Shown: positions 48,004 through 57,193, numbered from the stretch's first letter. The stretch: DNA of 64,000 bases from Nostocaceae cyanobacterium (GCA_030065825.1 JASJCY010000024.1:1-64000), one strand, 5' to 3'. A program made the numbers and translations. Notes: generated by a model from the sequence alone, not told the origin.

Positions 48004-48743
48004 CAGGATTTGAAGTAGATAAGCAAAATTCCCATTCTATACCTCATAAACAACAAAAAGATGCAGAATTGACACCAGATCAATTACTTGCAGAAGCCTT
48101 GCAGGGTAAAAGTGAAGCCTTCAAAAAACGGGTGCTAGATTTTGTCCTCAGTTGCGGGCTATCTCCAGATGATCCTTTATTCCTGGTGTTGATTGCTACA
48201 GGACAATTGGAAGTAATGTTGGAAGATGCCCCAAAAAGCTTGGAAATGTTGTTTAAAAATTGGAGTCAAGACTTAGCCACAAATCTAGAATTAGTGGAAC
48301 AAGTAACAGTTGAAAGGCAGAAAGTTGCTATTAACCGCGCAGCGAATGCCTTAATTCATGAAGCCTTATTACGTGAAGGTAGAAGTATTTTAAATTCTGT
48401 CATTCCTACCACTATTGTATTTTTTTTAATCTTTGGAGTGGGTTTTATTGGTGGTATTTCAATACCTCCTTGGATGTTTGGAATATTGAGGGGAGGATAC
48501 ACACAAGTGCAGTCAGATTCTCTCACTTGGAATGAATTAGATGCAATGAAATGGGGTACGTCTGATGAGGGTAAATTTGCCAGGAATTTGATTAATTGGA
48601 ATCGCGGTTATTTGGAAAATAAGGAATGCGTTAAGGATGCTCAAAGGTTAGGTGTGGTCTTGTCGCAACACAATCGTAAATGGAAGTCAGGATTTTGTTT
48701 AATATGGACAGTACCACCTCATAAGCGTCAATTTAGGCAGTAG
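48000..48743 (+). CDS. DUF6753 membrane protein
   Basis: A 247-residue cyanobacterial plasmid family. It has a helical N-domain (TPDQLLAEALQGKSEAFKKR), a coiled-coil segment and a membrane helix (about 143-160, SVIPTTIVFFLIFGVGFIGG). The C-terminal part is basic with a single pair of cysteines. It is translationally coupled to the ParA-like ATPase, so they probably act together, perhaps tethering the ATPase or plasmid to the membrane. Function not established. Confidence 0.72.
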   Translation: MTGFEVDKQNSHSIPHKQQKDAELTPDQLLAEALQGKSEAFKKRVLDFVLSCGLSPDDPLFLVLIATGQLEVMLEDAPKSLEMLFKNWSQDLATNLELVEQVTVERQKVAINRAANALIHEALLREGRSILNSVIPTTIVFFLIFGVGFIGGISIPPWMFGILRGGYTQVQSDSLTWNELDAMKWGTSDEGKFARNLINWNRGYLENKECVKDAQRLGVVLSQHNRKWKSGFCLIWTVPPHKRQFRQ

Positions 48744-48908
48744 GGAGTTGGGAGTCGTGAGTCGGAAAAACAAACAAAATATGCATATTTTGTGTTTAGG
48801 TTTTAAGGCTCATATACCCTGATTTTAATTTCCTACTGCCCAGTTATTTCCTGCGGAAATAACGAACTGCCGACTGCCGACTGCCCATTTTCAATAGGTA
48901 TAAATTAT

Positions 48909-50177
48909 ATGGTTGCCGCTACAGTTTTGACAAGAAACCAAACAGATATTTCCAATCTTGCCGATGCAACTAATTCTATTATTGAACAAGCCTTTTGGTT
49001 AGCATCGCAAAAACGGGTACTTTCTTATCAACAATATAAGTACTTACTCAGTTCTATCGGCTGGAGTCTTAAAGAAAGTAGAGTCTATTTAAAAGTTGCT
49101 GCCGCATTCTCTTCATTTTCGCCTGATGAACTTCAAGAAGTCGAACCTAACACTATCTTTGAGTTGGCAAGACACACTAAAAAATATCATACTGTCATCG
49201 AAAAGTTAAAAGATTGTGGCAAAATTACTCAGGAAAAAGTACGGGAATTTATTACTGCTCATCGAACACCTAAAAAACCAAAACCAGATAAACCAAGTAT
49301 TTGGAAACTAGGGAGAGATGGGAAACCAGTGTGTCGGATTCCTGACATTCTGGAGGATGATATGCAGACTGGGAATATTATCCAAAAAGAAATGGATCAG
49401 AATGGAACTTTTGCTCAAACATTAATCAGGGAAGCCGTAACATTATGGCAAGCTGTGAAAGAAGGAAGATTAGTTGTAAAAGATGTAGAAGTGACTGAAG
49501 AATCTTCTGAGAGTACAAGTAATGATTTTGAGCAACAAGATTTTATCATTCATTCAGAATCGGAGAATGAATTAGGTTTAAATACATTTATTGATTACAA
49601 CTCAAATTCAGATGACATTCTGATTCAAGATGAAATAGAAGAATCTATTAACAAGGAACAAGTAACAGGGAATAAAGAACAGGAATTATCTGTGATGGAG
49701 GATTTCAACCCTCATCAAGACTTACCACCTATAGGTGAGGGACTTACATCCGAAAGTAACGAATGTGCATCCAATCTACTATCTCCACCGTTGCCTGTTG
49801 ACCGTTCCCTGTTTCCTCTCTCGCAGGGAGTTGATGTATCTCAGAATCAAATACCTTTAGAACAGATAGTAAAGGATTTGACACAAGTAAATTCTTGGTC
49901 AGAAGTAATTAGTATTACCAATAATTATTCTCAGACAATCAAATCTCAGATTTGGGAGTTGTTAAGTACTGAAATTAAAAATAGATTCCAGGAAATGAAA
50001 AGACAATATGTTGATAATTTTCTACAGGTAAACGATAGGGTTATGTGGGAGAAATGTCCGGGCAATCTCTATTTATGGCAACCTTTTGTGATTACACGTA
50101 TTCAAGATGGCAAGGCAATGTTAGATGTTTTTAATCGTCCGGTTCCTTTGGATGAGTTGACTAAATGTAGGGAGTAA
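48909..50177 (+). CDS. Plasmid protein with C-terminal SH3-like part and embedded repeat
   Basis: A 422-residue protein. The N-terminal 130 residues are helical; the middle is acidic and disordered (about 200-250). Residues 252-308 are encoded by the interspersed repeat (copy B). The end (VNDRVMWEKCPGNLYLWQPF, then FVITRIQDGKAMLDV) forms a small beta domain resembling SH3/KOW folds, similar in kind to that in the split protein at 59 kb. Likely DNA- or protein-binding, role unknown. Preceded by a repeat-rich spacer with a covarying hairpin (48843-48863). Confidence 0.6.
   Translation: MVAATVLTRNQTDISNLADATNSIIEQAFWLASQKRVLSYQQYKYLLSSIGWSLKESRVYLKVAAAFSSFSPDELQEVEPNTIFELARHTKKYHTVIEKLKDCGKITQEKVREFITAHRTPKKPKPDKPSIWKLGRDGKPVCRIPDILEDDMQTGNIIQKEMDQNGTFAQTLIREAVTLWQAVKEGRLVVKDVEVTEESSESTSNDFEQQDFIIHSESENELGLNTFIDYNSNSDDILIQDEIEESINKEQVTGNKEQELSVMEDFNPHQDLPPIGEGLTSESNECASNLLSPPLPVDRSLFPLSQGVDVSQNQIPLEQIVKDLTQVNSWSEVISITNNYSQTIKSQIWELLSTEIKNRFQEMKRQYVDNFLQVNDRVMWEKCPGNLYLWQPFVITRIQDGKAMLDVFNRPVPLDELTKCRE
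49663..49831 (+). repeat. Coding interspersed repeat, copy B
   Basis: Left end TAACAGGGAATAAAGAACAG and right end CGTTGCCTGTTGACCGTTCC pair as imperfect inverted repeats. The reading frame continues through, encoding DFNPHQDLPPI and PLPVDRSLFPLSQGV, parallel to copy A. Confidence 0.8.
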
Positions 50178-50259
50178 TACTAATACTGCTACGCAGAAGC
50201 AAGCCATATAACTTTTAATACCGCTACTTTGCGTGCAAGCTAGGTATAACTGATACCTT

Positions 50260-50454
50260 TCAAAACGGTATACACTCAGAGTCAGGAATTTTATTATCTC
50301 TAACTATTTGCTCGATTTTCTCAACCTCTTTTTTCCATTCTTCTTCATCAGGGTCGTAAAAATCATCATAGCTTGAGTATCCTTCGCTTAAAAGTTCATC
50401 AACTGTCATTGATGAAACTATTTGGTATCGGGTTGTTTTTGGTTTTTTAGTCAT
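50260..50454 (-). CDS. Small acidic protein, antitoxin-like size
   Basis: A 64-residue protein (TKKPKTTRYQIVSSMTVDEL, then a strongly acidic FYDPDEEEWKKEVEKIEQI). A proper ribosome site (GAGGTG, 6 bp before ATG) supports translation. No family recognised; size and charge pattern are like antitoxins or phage-type inhibitors. It is divergent from the polymerase-like gene next to it, with a 62-bp shared promoter region. Confidence 0.5.
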   Translation of the reverse strand: MTKKPKTTRYQIVSSMTVDELLSEGYSSYDDFYDPDEEEWKKEVEKIEQIVRDNKIPDSECIPF

Positions 50455-50516
50455 AATTTCACCTCTGGATTTGATACCAGTTTCTATTTTAGTTCATCTT
50501 TACTAATTGGAGAACT

Positions 50517-53500
50517 ATGGTGTTAAAACTTAATCATTTTGATACCAAAACACGACAGCATACTGGAATAGAGGAGAAACTTGAGAATACCCTTGCTGAG
50601 TATTTATTTCCCGGTGTTGAGTTTAGCATTGGTACTGCTTATCCTGAAGCTACTATTCCCGAAGATTTACAAGAATATAATGGGATGACTCTGCAATTTT
50701 CTGCGGGTAAAAGGATGTTTTTCTCTTCTGTTCCAAATATCCGCGAACAGTTATATCCAAATCCTTCAGATGCTGCTGCTTACCCTTTACCTTTCACACC
50801 TTGTCGAACTTTTCATGAGTTAAAAAATGTCAGGATTTTGGTTATTGATGATGTAAATGGCAACAATGATGGTGTGATTGCTAATGATGATGCTAAGAAA
50901 TTGGTTGGAGATTGTAAGGGTTTAATTGATAGAGATTTTGCAGCTTCTAATAATATAGAAGTGCGTACTTTTCAGTTCCGAATTGGTATTAAATCCCAGA
51001 AAGAAAGTCCAGTCATGCGAATTGCAAAAGGTACACTTGCACCTGCACAACTAAATAAACTTGGAGAATCATTCTTGCGGATAGGTGGCAGCGTTAAAGA
51101 GGGCAATTTACATAGTAAAATTGGCTATGATATGGTGCTTGCTACTTCTTCTTTTAAAGGTAGAAAAGGAGAAGATGCAATTCAACCTGGGGAATATATG
51201 CTTACCATTGGTTTGGGTATTAAAGCGGTAGCACAGTACCGAGAACATAGTTTGGGAACCCAAATTCTTGTCAATTATCCTCAAGCTGTTCAGCAAGAAA
51301 TTCTACCTGTTATTAAACAACAAGCAGAAAAGTTAGCCCAAGACCAAAAAGACCCAAGGAAATTAGCACAAAGATATATTGAAACTTACGAACGTCGTCA
51401 AGCACTTTTAACAAAAATAGATGTTGAATTAGCTTTAGAGACAGATATAGAAGAGAAGTTTTCTATCTTTGATAATTTGGATTCTGGTGGAGAAGCGGAA
51501 GACAGTCAACAAGGGGAAGAACAAAGGGATTTGTTACTGTATTCTTTATTAAAAACAGATTTAGCAGCATATTGTCAGCTTGTTGAACATCCGAAGATAA
51601 TAGCTGAATTACAAGACTTTGTGCGTAAAGAATGGATGGAAATCGCAACTGGACGTTCTATCAAATTTATATCTGGTTTAGCTCAACCTAATTTGAATTT
51701 ACAAAAAAATGAAATATGCATACCTTATATAGATGAGGGGGAAGAAATTATTGTTACTCGTTCTCCCTTGATTAATTCCAATGGCGTAATTACTTTAATT
51801 AATAAGCATTTACCAGAAATGTTAGACGGATGTGTTTATATTCATCCCAAAACTGCAATGGACAATATGCAATGTGATTTTGATGGCGATTTACTCGCTT
51901 TTGCTCCTAGTAAAAATTTTCCTCATTTAGCAGCAGAAGTTAAAGAAAAGAATTTACCAGAAAATCGCTATCCTGATATTGTCAAGCAAGCTAAAGTAGC
52001 TTATCAAGGTACATTTACAGAAATTGCTGTCTCAGCGATGGAGAATAAAATTGGGATTATCGCTAATGAAATCCAAAAAAATATAGCACTGCAATGTGAA
52101 ATTGATGCAATACCTCCACCAGAAAAATCCATTTATATTCAGCGAGTTTCATCGCACTTAAATTTTGTTCTTAATAGATGCAACCAAGGCAAATTACAAA
52201 TACCTAAAAAGATACTACCGCAAATATATTCAATTGCATCTATAGTCAATCAAAATATAGATGGTTCTCAAGTTTCACAAAAATTACAAGCATTCAAAAA
52301 AATATTGAAAGATTGTGTAGCTGAGTTGGGTAATGAGTTACAAGTGGCTGCGGATGGTCCCAAAAATGCTTTGCGTCCTGATGATACAATTATTCGATAC
52401 TGTCAGTCAATCACTGGTTATAAGGAAGTGGAATGGTTGGCTGATAAGAAAAGTAAGTCAGCATTTATAAATCGAGGGATGAAAACTAATGGTTACAGTC
52501 CCATTGATTTAATGATTCAGCAAACTAACGAAATATTTGAACAATATCAACTTGTAGCACGACCAATTGAACAATTTAGGAAGCTTTATCTTGGGGTGGA
52601 TTTTACTGATGAACAGAAAAATCAAGCTCAAAAAATAAAGGGTGAATATAATTCATTGGTTAAACAACGCATTACCTTGGAGTCAAGACAGAAATTAGAA
52701 TCTGGTCCATATCTTGTGATTACTTCTCCTATTACTGGAAAACAATTGGAAGTTACGAATTTAATTAGGTTTAATGCTGCTAAAAATATTGATTTCTGGA
52801 AATTACAGGAGATTAATATTCAGGTTGCTGAGAGAAACCCCACTGAAAAAATGCCTCATCCCTTGTTTGCTCAAGCGAAATTTATCAATCATGAAGGTAA
52901 AGAGGTGAATATTCCTATTGGCACAGTTAGCATGAAGTCGATGCAAGAACATGATATTAAGTCTGGGATGTTGATACAGCAAGGTAAAGTTGAATTTCGT
53001 TTTGGTATTAGTGATGGGATGATTGATGTTTTGAAACAACAGACTAAGGAATATGTTGAATCAATTAGAAGTAATACTCCATCAAATGAAAAGTTGCAGT
53101 TAGCAGCAGCTATTCATAATGTGAGTCATACTGGAGAAAATAAAAATTATTCGGGTTTAAAGAAAGCAACTGTGGCATTTACTATTTTCTCCGACGAAGT
53201 TATAGGTCAATTAAAGCAGTTACAATTTACCCAAATGCGGATAATTGGTACTCAGTTTCATGAGTATGCTGGTAGGACTTTTACTGGTGAAAAAGTTGCA
53301 ATTAAATTTGAGAATGGTATTAATCCTCGTGACCCCACTAAAACTGCTCGTTGGGTAATGATTGAAGGGAAGAAATTAGGGATTATTGATGCGCGATCGC
53401 CCCATTTACACCCCGGATGTGAAGCTGTTGCAACAATTACTTCTCCTCCCAGTAACAGTGTTATCGTCACCAGTTTGAAAAATCCTGAGAATAAATTACA

Positions 53501-54311
53501 GATTGATGGTGTCAATAAATATGCTTTTGCTAATCATAGCTGGCAAGGGCAAGAAACTAGTATAACTCTGAATATTCGACAAACTAACCCACGAAAACCA
53601 CCAATTGTTTTTGCAACGGTTGGAAATCAAGTTTTGGGGGTATTGAATAAGCAATCTATTGTTTTTTTAAAACAACAGCTTGTAGTTAAGGGGAGGACAA
53701 TACAAGGACTAACTATTACAGGTACGCTTAATAATGCTCCTGCTAGTTATGCAGATATTGTTATTGACCCCAGTAGTGTTAAGTTGAGTGAGATAGTTGA
53801 GAAACAGCAGCTAACTCAGGATTTGGTTGAGAGTAAAACTACTGTAGTATTTTTTGCAGCACCTGTAGATAAGCAGTTTCAAGCAAAGACCGAGCAAATG
53901 ATGTGCAATATGCTCAAACGCGCTGTTGAACGTGCTGTGGAAATGAGTTGCGATACGGTACAGTTTGTTGATGTTTCACCACATCCAGATAAGTCTCCAC
54001 AATTTGGGGGAACTTTGCAGCAGCTTGCAATGGAACGCAAGGATATCAAGGTTGAGTTTCAGGGTGTAATGTCGGTGGAAGATGGCATTTCTTTGTTGAC
54101 GCAACCATCAGATATTGTTGTGGGGGTCAAGAGTAGGGAAACTGTGAGAATAATTGAATTGGTAGTTTGTCGAGGTAAAGCGATACCTTCGGTAAGCTTC
54201 GCTAACGCTACATATATCCCAGAAACTGGAGGTTTTGATAGACGGAATTTACCTCCAGTCCAGAAAAAAATTGCAGTGATAAAAAATGATGTAGAACGCG
54301 ATAACTCTTAA
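50517..54311 (+). CDS. Two-barrel RNA-polymerase-like protein (DFDGD)
   Basis: A 1264-residue protein with the hallmarks of the double-psi beta-barrel polymerases. Residues 405-458 read IIVTRSPLINSNGVITLINK, later GCVYIHPK (H443, P444) and NMQCDFDGD, with the catalytic D454, D456 and D458. This is the order of the RpoC DPBB (RAP..., HP..., NADFDGD) and of the QDE-1-type RdRP (VTRNPC...GDLDGD). Upstream, FQFRIGIKSQKESPVMRIAKG (K159, K162) resembles the first barrel of RdRPs (FQIRYGGYKGVV). About 500 residues follow with no recognised fold. A 29-bp repeat is inserted in frame at 54180-54208. Its template could be DNA or RNA. Confidence 0.7.
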   Translation: MVLKLNHFDTKTRQHTGIEEKLENTLAEYLFPGVEFSIGTAYPEATIPEDLQEYNGMTLQFSAGKRMFFSSVPNIREQLYPNPSDAAAYPLPFTPCRTFHELKNVRILVIDDVNGNNDGVIANDDAKKLVGDCKGLIDRDFAASNNIEVRTFQFRIGIKSQKESPVMRIAKGTLAPAQLNKLGESFLRIGGSVKEGNLHSKIGYDMVLATSSFKGRKGEDAIQPGEYMLTIGLGIKAVAQYREHSLGTQILVNYPQAVQQEILPVIKQQAEKLAQDQKDPRKLAQRYIETYERRQALLTKIDVELALETDIEEKFSIFDNLDSGGEAEDSQQGEEQRDLLLYSLLKTDLAAYCQLVEHPKIIAELQDFVRKEWMEIATGRSIKFISGLAQPNLNLQKNEICIPYIDEGEEIIVTRSPLINSNGVITLINKHLPEMLDGCVYIHPKTAMDNMQCDFDGDLLAFAPSKNFPHLAAEVKEKNLPENRYPDIVKQAKVAYQGTFTEIAVSAMENKIGIIANEIQKNIALQCEIDAIPPPEKSIYIQRVSSHLNFVLNRCNQGKLQIPKKILPQIYSIASIVNQNIDGSQVSQKLQAFKKILKDCVAELGNELQVAADGPKNALRPDDTIIRYCQSITGYKEVEWLADKKSKSAFINRGMKTNGYSPIDLMIQQTNEIFEQYQLVARPIEQFRKLYLGVDFTDEQKNQAQKIKGEYNSLVKQRITLESRQKLESGPYLVITSPITGKQLEVTNLIRFNAAKNIDFWKLQEINIQVAERNPTEKMPHPLFAQAKFINHEGKEVNIPIGTVSMKSMQEHDIKSGMLIQQGKVEFRFGISDGMIDVLKQQTKEYVESIRSNTPSNEKLQLAAAIHNVSHTGENKNYSGLKKATVAFTIFSDEVIGQLKQLQFTQMRIIGTQFHEYAGRTFTGEKVAIKFENGINPRDPTKTARWVMIEGKKLGIIDARSPHLHPGCEAVATITSPPSNSVIVTSLKNPENKLQIDGVNKYAFANHSWQGQETSITLNIRQTNPRKPPIVFATVGNQVLGVLNKQSIVFLKQQLVVKGRTIQGLTITGTLNNAPASYADIVIDPSSVKLSEIVEKQQLTQDLVESKTTVVFFAAPVDKQFQAKTEQMMCNMLKRAVERAVEMSCDTVQFVDVSPHPDKSPQFGGTLQQLAMERKDIKVEFQGVMSVEDGISLLTQPSDIVVGVKSRETVRIIELVVCRGKAIPSVSFANATYIPETGGFDRRNLPPVQKKIAVIKNDVERDNS
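54180..54208 (+). repeat. 29-bp interspersed repeat in the polymerase-like gene
   Basis: Identical to the reverse complement of 44324-44352. Here it is read as KAIPSVSFANA and adds 10 residues without a stop between VVCRG and TYIPETGG. Confidence 0.9.
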
Positions 54312-54403
54312 TTTGTGCAAAGTTTACCGAAGTGCAAATTTTGCCCTTCGGTAACAGTCAATTCCACAGAAATTACTTAAAACTTTTTTCGGAGGATTCT
54401 GAC

Positions 54404-55198
54404 ATGACAAGTTTGACTATTTTAAACTATGGAAGTATTCGCGTAACTGAAGATGGTCGCTATAGCGTCTATGACACTATCGAAGTTTTGGCAGGCAGAA
54501 AGAACCCTCGTGAAACCTGGAAGCGTTTATGTAAGGAATATTCAGAGGTTGTCACAAAATGTGACAACCTCCAATTTTCTGGTTTTGGTCAGCGTCCGAC
54601 TCCTGTAGCTAGCAAGCAAAACATCTTGTACATCATTGGTTTGCTTCCAGGTGCGGTTGGAAAAGCTTACCGTGAAGATGCAGCTAAGGCAATGTTGGAG
54701 AAGCTTGAAGCTAGAAAAGCACCAGAGCAAAAACAGTTTGTAGATGATATACCTAGTGTCAAACAAATTACAGAGGCAGTTGAAGCGGTACTTAGGATTG
54801 CTGGTATTCATTCTAACTTAATCGCGGGAGTTGCTGCGAACGCTGTATGTAGGGAATATCCGCACTTAATTTCAGCTATGGATGAGGCAAGAAAAGTACT
54901 GCCTCTGACAACGGAAGATAGGCTATTGACAGCAACTGAACTTGCACAATTGTATCATGAACGCACAGGTAACAAACTTAGCAAATCTGGTACACCAAGA
55001 GCAGAAGCTATGGCAATCAACAAACTGTTGTCAGAAAAAGGTTTGCAAGTTAAGAATTCTGAAAATAACAATCCAGGATGGTTGCCAACTGATAATGGTG
55101 TTGAATTTAGTCAAATTATCTTACAAACCGGTCAAACTAATGATGGTACATATCAGCAGCTGAGATGGTTTCCTTCTGTTTTGGATGCTTTATTGTAG
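54404..55198 (+). CDS. Antirepressor-like (KilA/BRO-type) regulator
   Basis: The ATG at 54404 follows GGAGG at 54391 by 8 bp and is preferred to the longer frame. The N-terminus (SIRVTEDGRYSVYDTIEVLAGRKN with a PRETWKRL helix) resembles BRO-N/antirepressor domains of phages and plasmids; the C-terminal half (TEDRLLTATELAQLYHERT) contains a helix-turn-helix-like stretch and a basic tail. It lies 92 bp behind the polymerase-like gene on the same strand, and they may share a transcript. It probably regulates element genes. Confidence 0.55.
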   Translation: MTSLTILNYGSIRVTEDGRYSVYDTIEVLAGRKNPRETWKRLCKEYSEVVTKCDNLQFSGFGQRPTPVASKQNILYIIGLLPGAVGKAYREDAAKAMLEKLEARKAPEQKQFVDDIPSVKQITEAVEAVLRIAGIHSNLIAGVAANAVCREYPHLISAMDEARKVLPLTTEDRLLTATELAQLYHERTGNKLSKSGTPRAEAMAINKLLSEKGLQVKNSENNNPGWLPTDNGVEFSQIILQTGQTNDGTYQQLRWFPSVLDALL

Positions 55199-55687
55199 GG
55201 TGTTACCTCTGCTGGACTTTAGCAATTGCGCTTCTATTCCCTTCAATACTTGTACCGCTTCTATTGGTTGAGATTTTAACTTAGCTTTGAGTTGTGTCCT
55301 TAATACCCCCAATTTCTGATATTTCCCATCAACTTTATCCGCAATACCCAAGCGTCTTGCAGCAGTGCGAATGCGAGATTGTGGTAACTTTTGTATTAAC
55401 AGTACAAGGGATTCTATATCAACAGAATTTGCCTTTGTGGAAGCAAGAGAATTGGTTGTCGGTGTATTTATTGGTACAAACTTGTTTGTTTTTTTGAGAT
55501 AAGGAAGGGATGTGGCTTGTTCTATTTCTGGCTTTTGGGGTAATGAATTTACGGCTTGAATTTTCTTTTTATCTAATTGAGTCCACAAATTCACTAAATC
55601 AGCAAATAAGTCAAGTAGCATTAAAGTTGTGAAGGCTAAAATTAACGCAATGGTGAGAGCATTCAACAATTCTTGAATATCTTGCAT
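55190..55687 (-). CDS. Small membrane-anchored protein
   Basis: A 165-residue protein with one N-terminal membrane helix (ALTIALILAFTTLMLLDLFADL) and a basic C-terminal domain (about 95-150: SRIRTAARRLGIADKVDGKY) that looks like a winged or compact helical DNA-binding fold. Its end overlaps the previous gene's end by 9 bp, convergently. The function is unknown. Perhaps it ties DNA or a regulator to the membrane. Confidence 0.5.
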   Translation of the reverse strand: MQDIQELLNALTIALILAFTTLMLLDLFADLVNLWTQLDKKKIQAVNSLPQKPEIEQATSLPYLKKTNKFVPINTPTTNSLASTKANSVDIESLVLLIQKLPQSRIRTAARRLGIADKVDGKYQKLGVLRTQLKAKLKSQPIEAVQVLKGIEAQLLKSSRGNTLQ

Positions 55688-55782
55688 TATTCTTTCTCCA
55701 GTATCAGTGCGTGAAGAGGATGTGCTTCATTTCATCTGTTTTAAACCGTGAGGTTTTGTATATGAACGTGGTTCCTTAATCC

Positions 55783-56175
55783 TCATAGGGGTGATTGTTG
55801 TCTAATCATTGCGATTAAATGAAAATATTCTGTCTCAGGAGATAATTTGGTTCTGAAATATATGCGGAAGGAGCCATCAGCATATTGCTTAATGTCTTGT
55901 TCATCAAAGAGAATTTTCTGTTGCTGTAACCATTGACTAACACTTATGTGAAACTCAGCCAAAAACAGTGCGGAAAAATAAATTCTTCCTATTTTTTCTC
56001 CTGTATGACAATGAGTTAATACTTGAAATTGTGGTTTATTTAATACTTCTGCTATTATTTTCACTCCAAATAATATTTTTACATTTTTTGCTGTAAAGCT
56101 ACTAAGAAAGGAAAGGCAGGATGAGACTTTTATTTGCTTTCCTGCCTTAACTAGATTAATTAGATATTGATTCAA
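55783..56175 (-). CDS. Uncharacterised small protein
   Basis: A 130-residue soluble alpha/beta protein (VKIIAEVLNKPQFQVLTHC, then GSFRIYFRTKLSPETEYFHL). It overlaps the preceding (upstream) gene by 20 bp, so the pair is translationally coupled. I do not recognise the family. The start region (MNQYLINLVKAGKQIKVSS) is basic. Confidence 0.5.
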   Translation of the reverse strand: MNQYLINLVKAGKQIKVSSCLSFLSSFTAKNVKILFGVKIIAEVLNKPQFQVLTHCHTGEKIGRIYFSALFLAEFHISVSQWLQQQKILFDEQDIKQYADGSFRIYFRTKLSPETEYFHLIAMIRQQSPL

Positions 56176-56887
56176 GGTATTTGAGAAAATTTGATACTTT
56201 CCAATTCAATCCATGAATTTTATCCGCAATATTTGGTTTGGATGATTTTCCATCACATAAAAGACAGGTACTACATTGGTTTCTGTCATCTTCTGTATGT
56301 CGGCAAAGTATTTCGTTATCACTCAATGGAGCATCAGGAGCAATGATTCTAAAAGTTCTCCATCCCTGATTTTGTGCTTCTTTAGCTTCTGGAATACTAT
56401 GCACAGAAGCCATTAAATATTGTTTCCATAAGCTATTTGTTTCTCGCCAATTATGGGTATAGCCTGTATATTTACCAGATGCCAAAATAATTGGTTCCCA
56501 TACTTCTAATGGCACTGCTGTCGGGTCGCCGTAGGAACCAAACCTTATGGGATAGCGGTAATGTTGTAAAAGTGCTAATTCTTTGTCACTAAATTGAGGA
56601 TAATTGCCAGTAATATAGGAGCGATAAATATTATTTGGGGTGAGGAGATTGACGTAGCAACTACCAGTTTCGCTCAACCTTAATGGGCAGCTACCACAAA
56701 TCGAACTATCGAAACCATGCTTTGCTGCGTATGTTGGAACGTAATTTTGTGAAATAATCCAAGATTGAATTTGCCTTCCGGTTTTACGATTTGATGTCGG
56801 AATAATAAAACCAGTTAAAATCAAAACTATGGGAGAGCCATCAATCAAAGATGCTCCTTCCCAAGCAACATAACTATTCTGTAACAT
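56156..56887 (-). CDS. Cysteine-rich phage/plasmid protein, radical-SAM-like pattern
   Basis: A 243-residue protein with a CGSCPLR motif near residue 63, RFGSYGDPTAVPLEVWEPI, and a C-terminal cysteine group (CRHTEDDRNQCSTCLLC). The middle YGDP and GYTHNW motifs recall a phage-encoded family (possibly DUF7227/GP88-like); the cysteines could bind an iron-sulfur cluster. Substrate unknown. It leads the two-gene minus-strand unit with the small gene at 55783. Confidence 0.5.
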   Translation of the reverse strand: MLQNSYVAWEGASLIDGSPIVLILTGFIIPTSNRKTGRQIQSWIISQNYVPTYAAKHGFDSSICGSCPLRLSETGSCYVNLLTPNNIYRSYITGNYPQFSDKELALLQHYRYPIRFGSYGDPTAVPLEVWEPIILASGKYTGYTHNWRETNSLWKQYLMASVHSIPEAKEAQNQGWRTFRIIAPDAPLSDNEILCRHTEDDRNQCSTCLLCDGKSSKPNIADKIHGLNWKVSNFLKYLESISN

Positions 56888-57065
56888 GATGACATTTTTT
56901 TGAATAAGAAAGTATTGAAGTGAGTAATTTTGTTGTTAAAAGCATATTTATTGAAGCGAGAATATGCTTTAAATCAAAATCCTCCAGTATGGTAAATGAC
57001 CAAATAATTCGTAATTAGTAATTGTGGGTTAGCCTACAACAAGCAAGCTACAAGCCTCCACTGGC

Positions 57066-57193
57066 TGTAATTGCGTAGCTTGCTTCTCGCTCTGCGAGTA
57101 TTGCGTAGCTTGCTTCTCGCTACCCTTACGGGAAGTCACTCCGTGCCTAATGCGAGTATTGCGTAGCTTGCTTCTGCCCTTTGGGCAGTATTG
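57066..57193. repeat. Direct repeats with internal hairpins
   Basis: ATTGCGTAGCTTGCTTCT occurs three times (57070, 57100, 57158), each followed by a different small hairpin: CTCGCTCTGCGAG, a CTACCCTTACGGGAAG type, and GCCCTTTGGGC. The hairpin arms differ, the core is constant. The surrounding 56.9-57.3 kb spacer has no gene. Confidence 0.7.

Noticed and set aside
57066-57193. Possible CRISPR array
   Set aside because: Only three core copies, spacers are hairpins and not unique phage-like spacers, no cas genes in the window.
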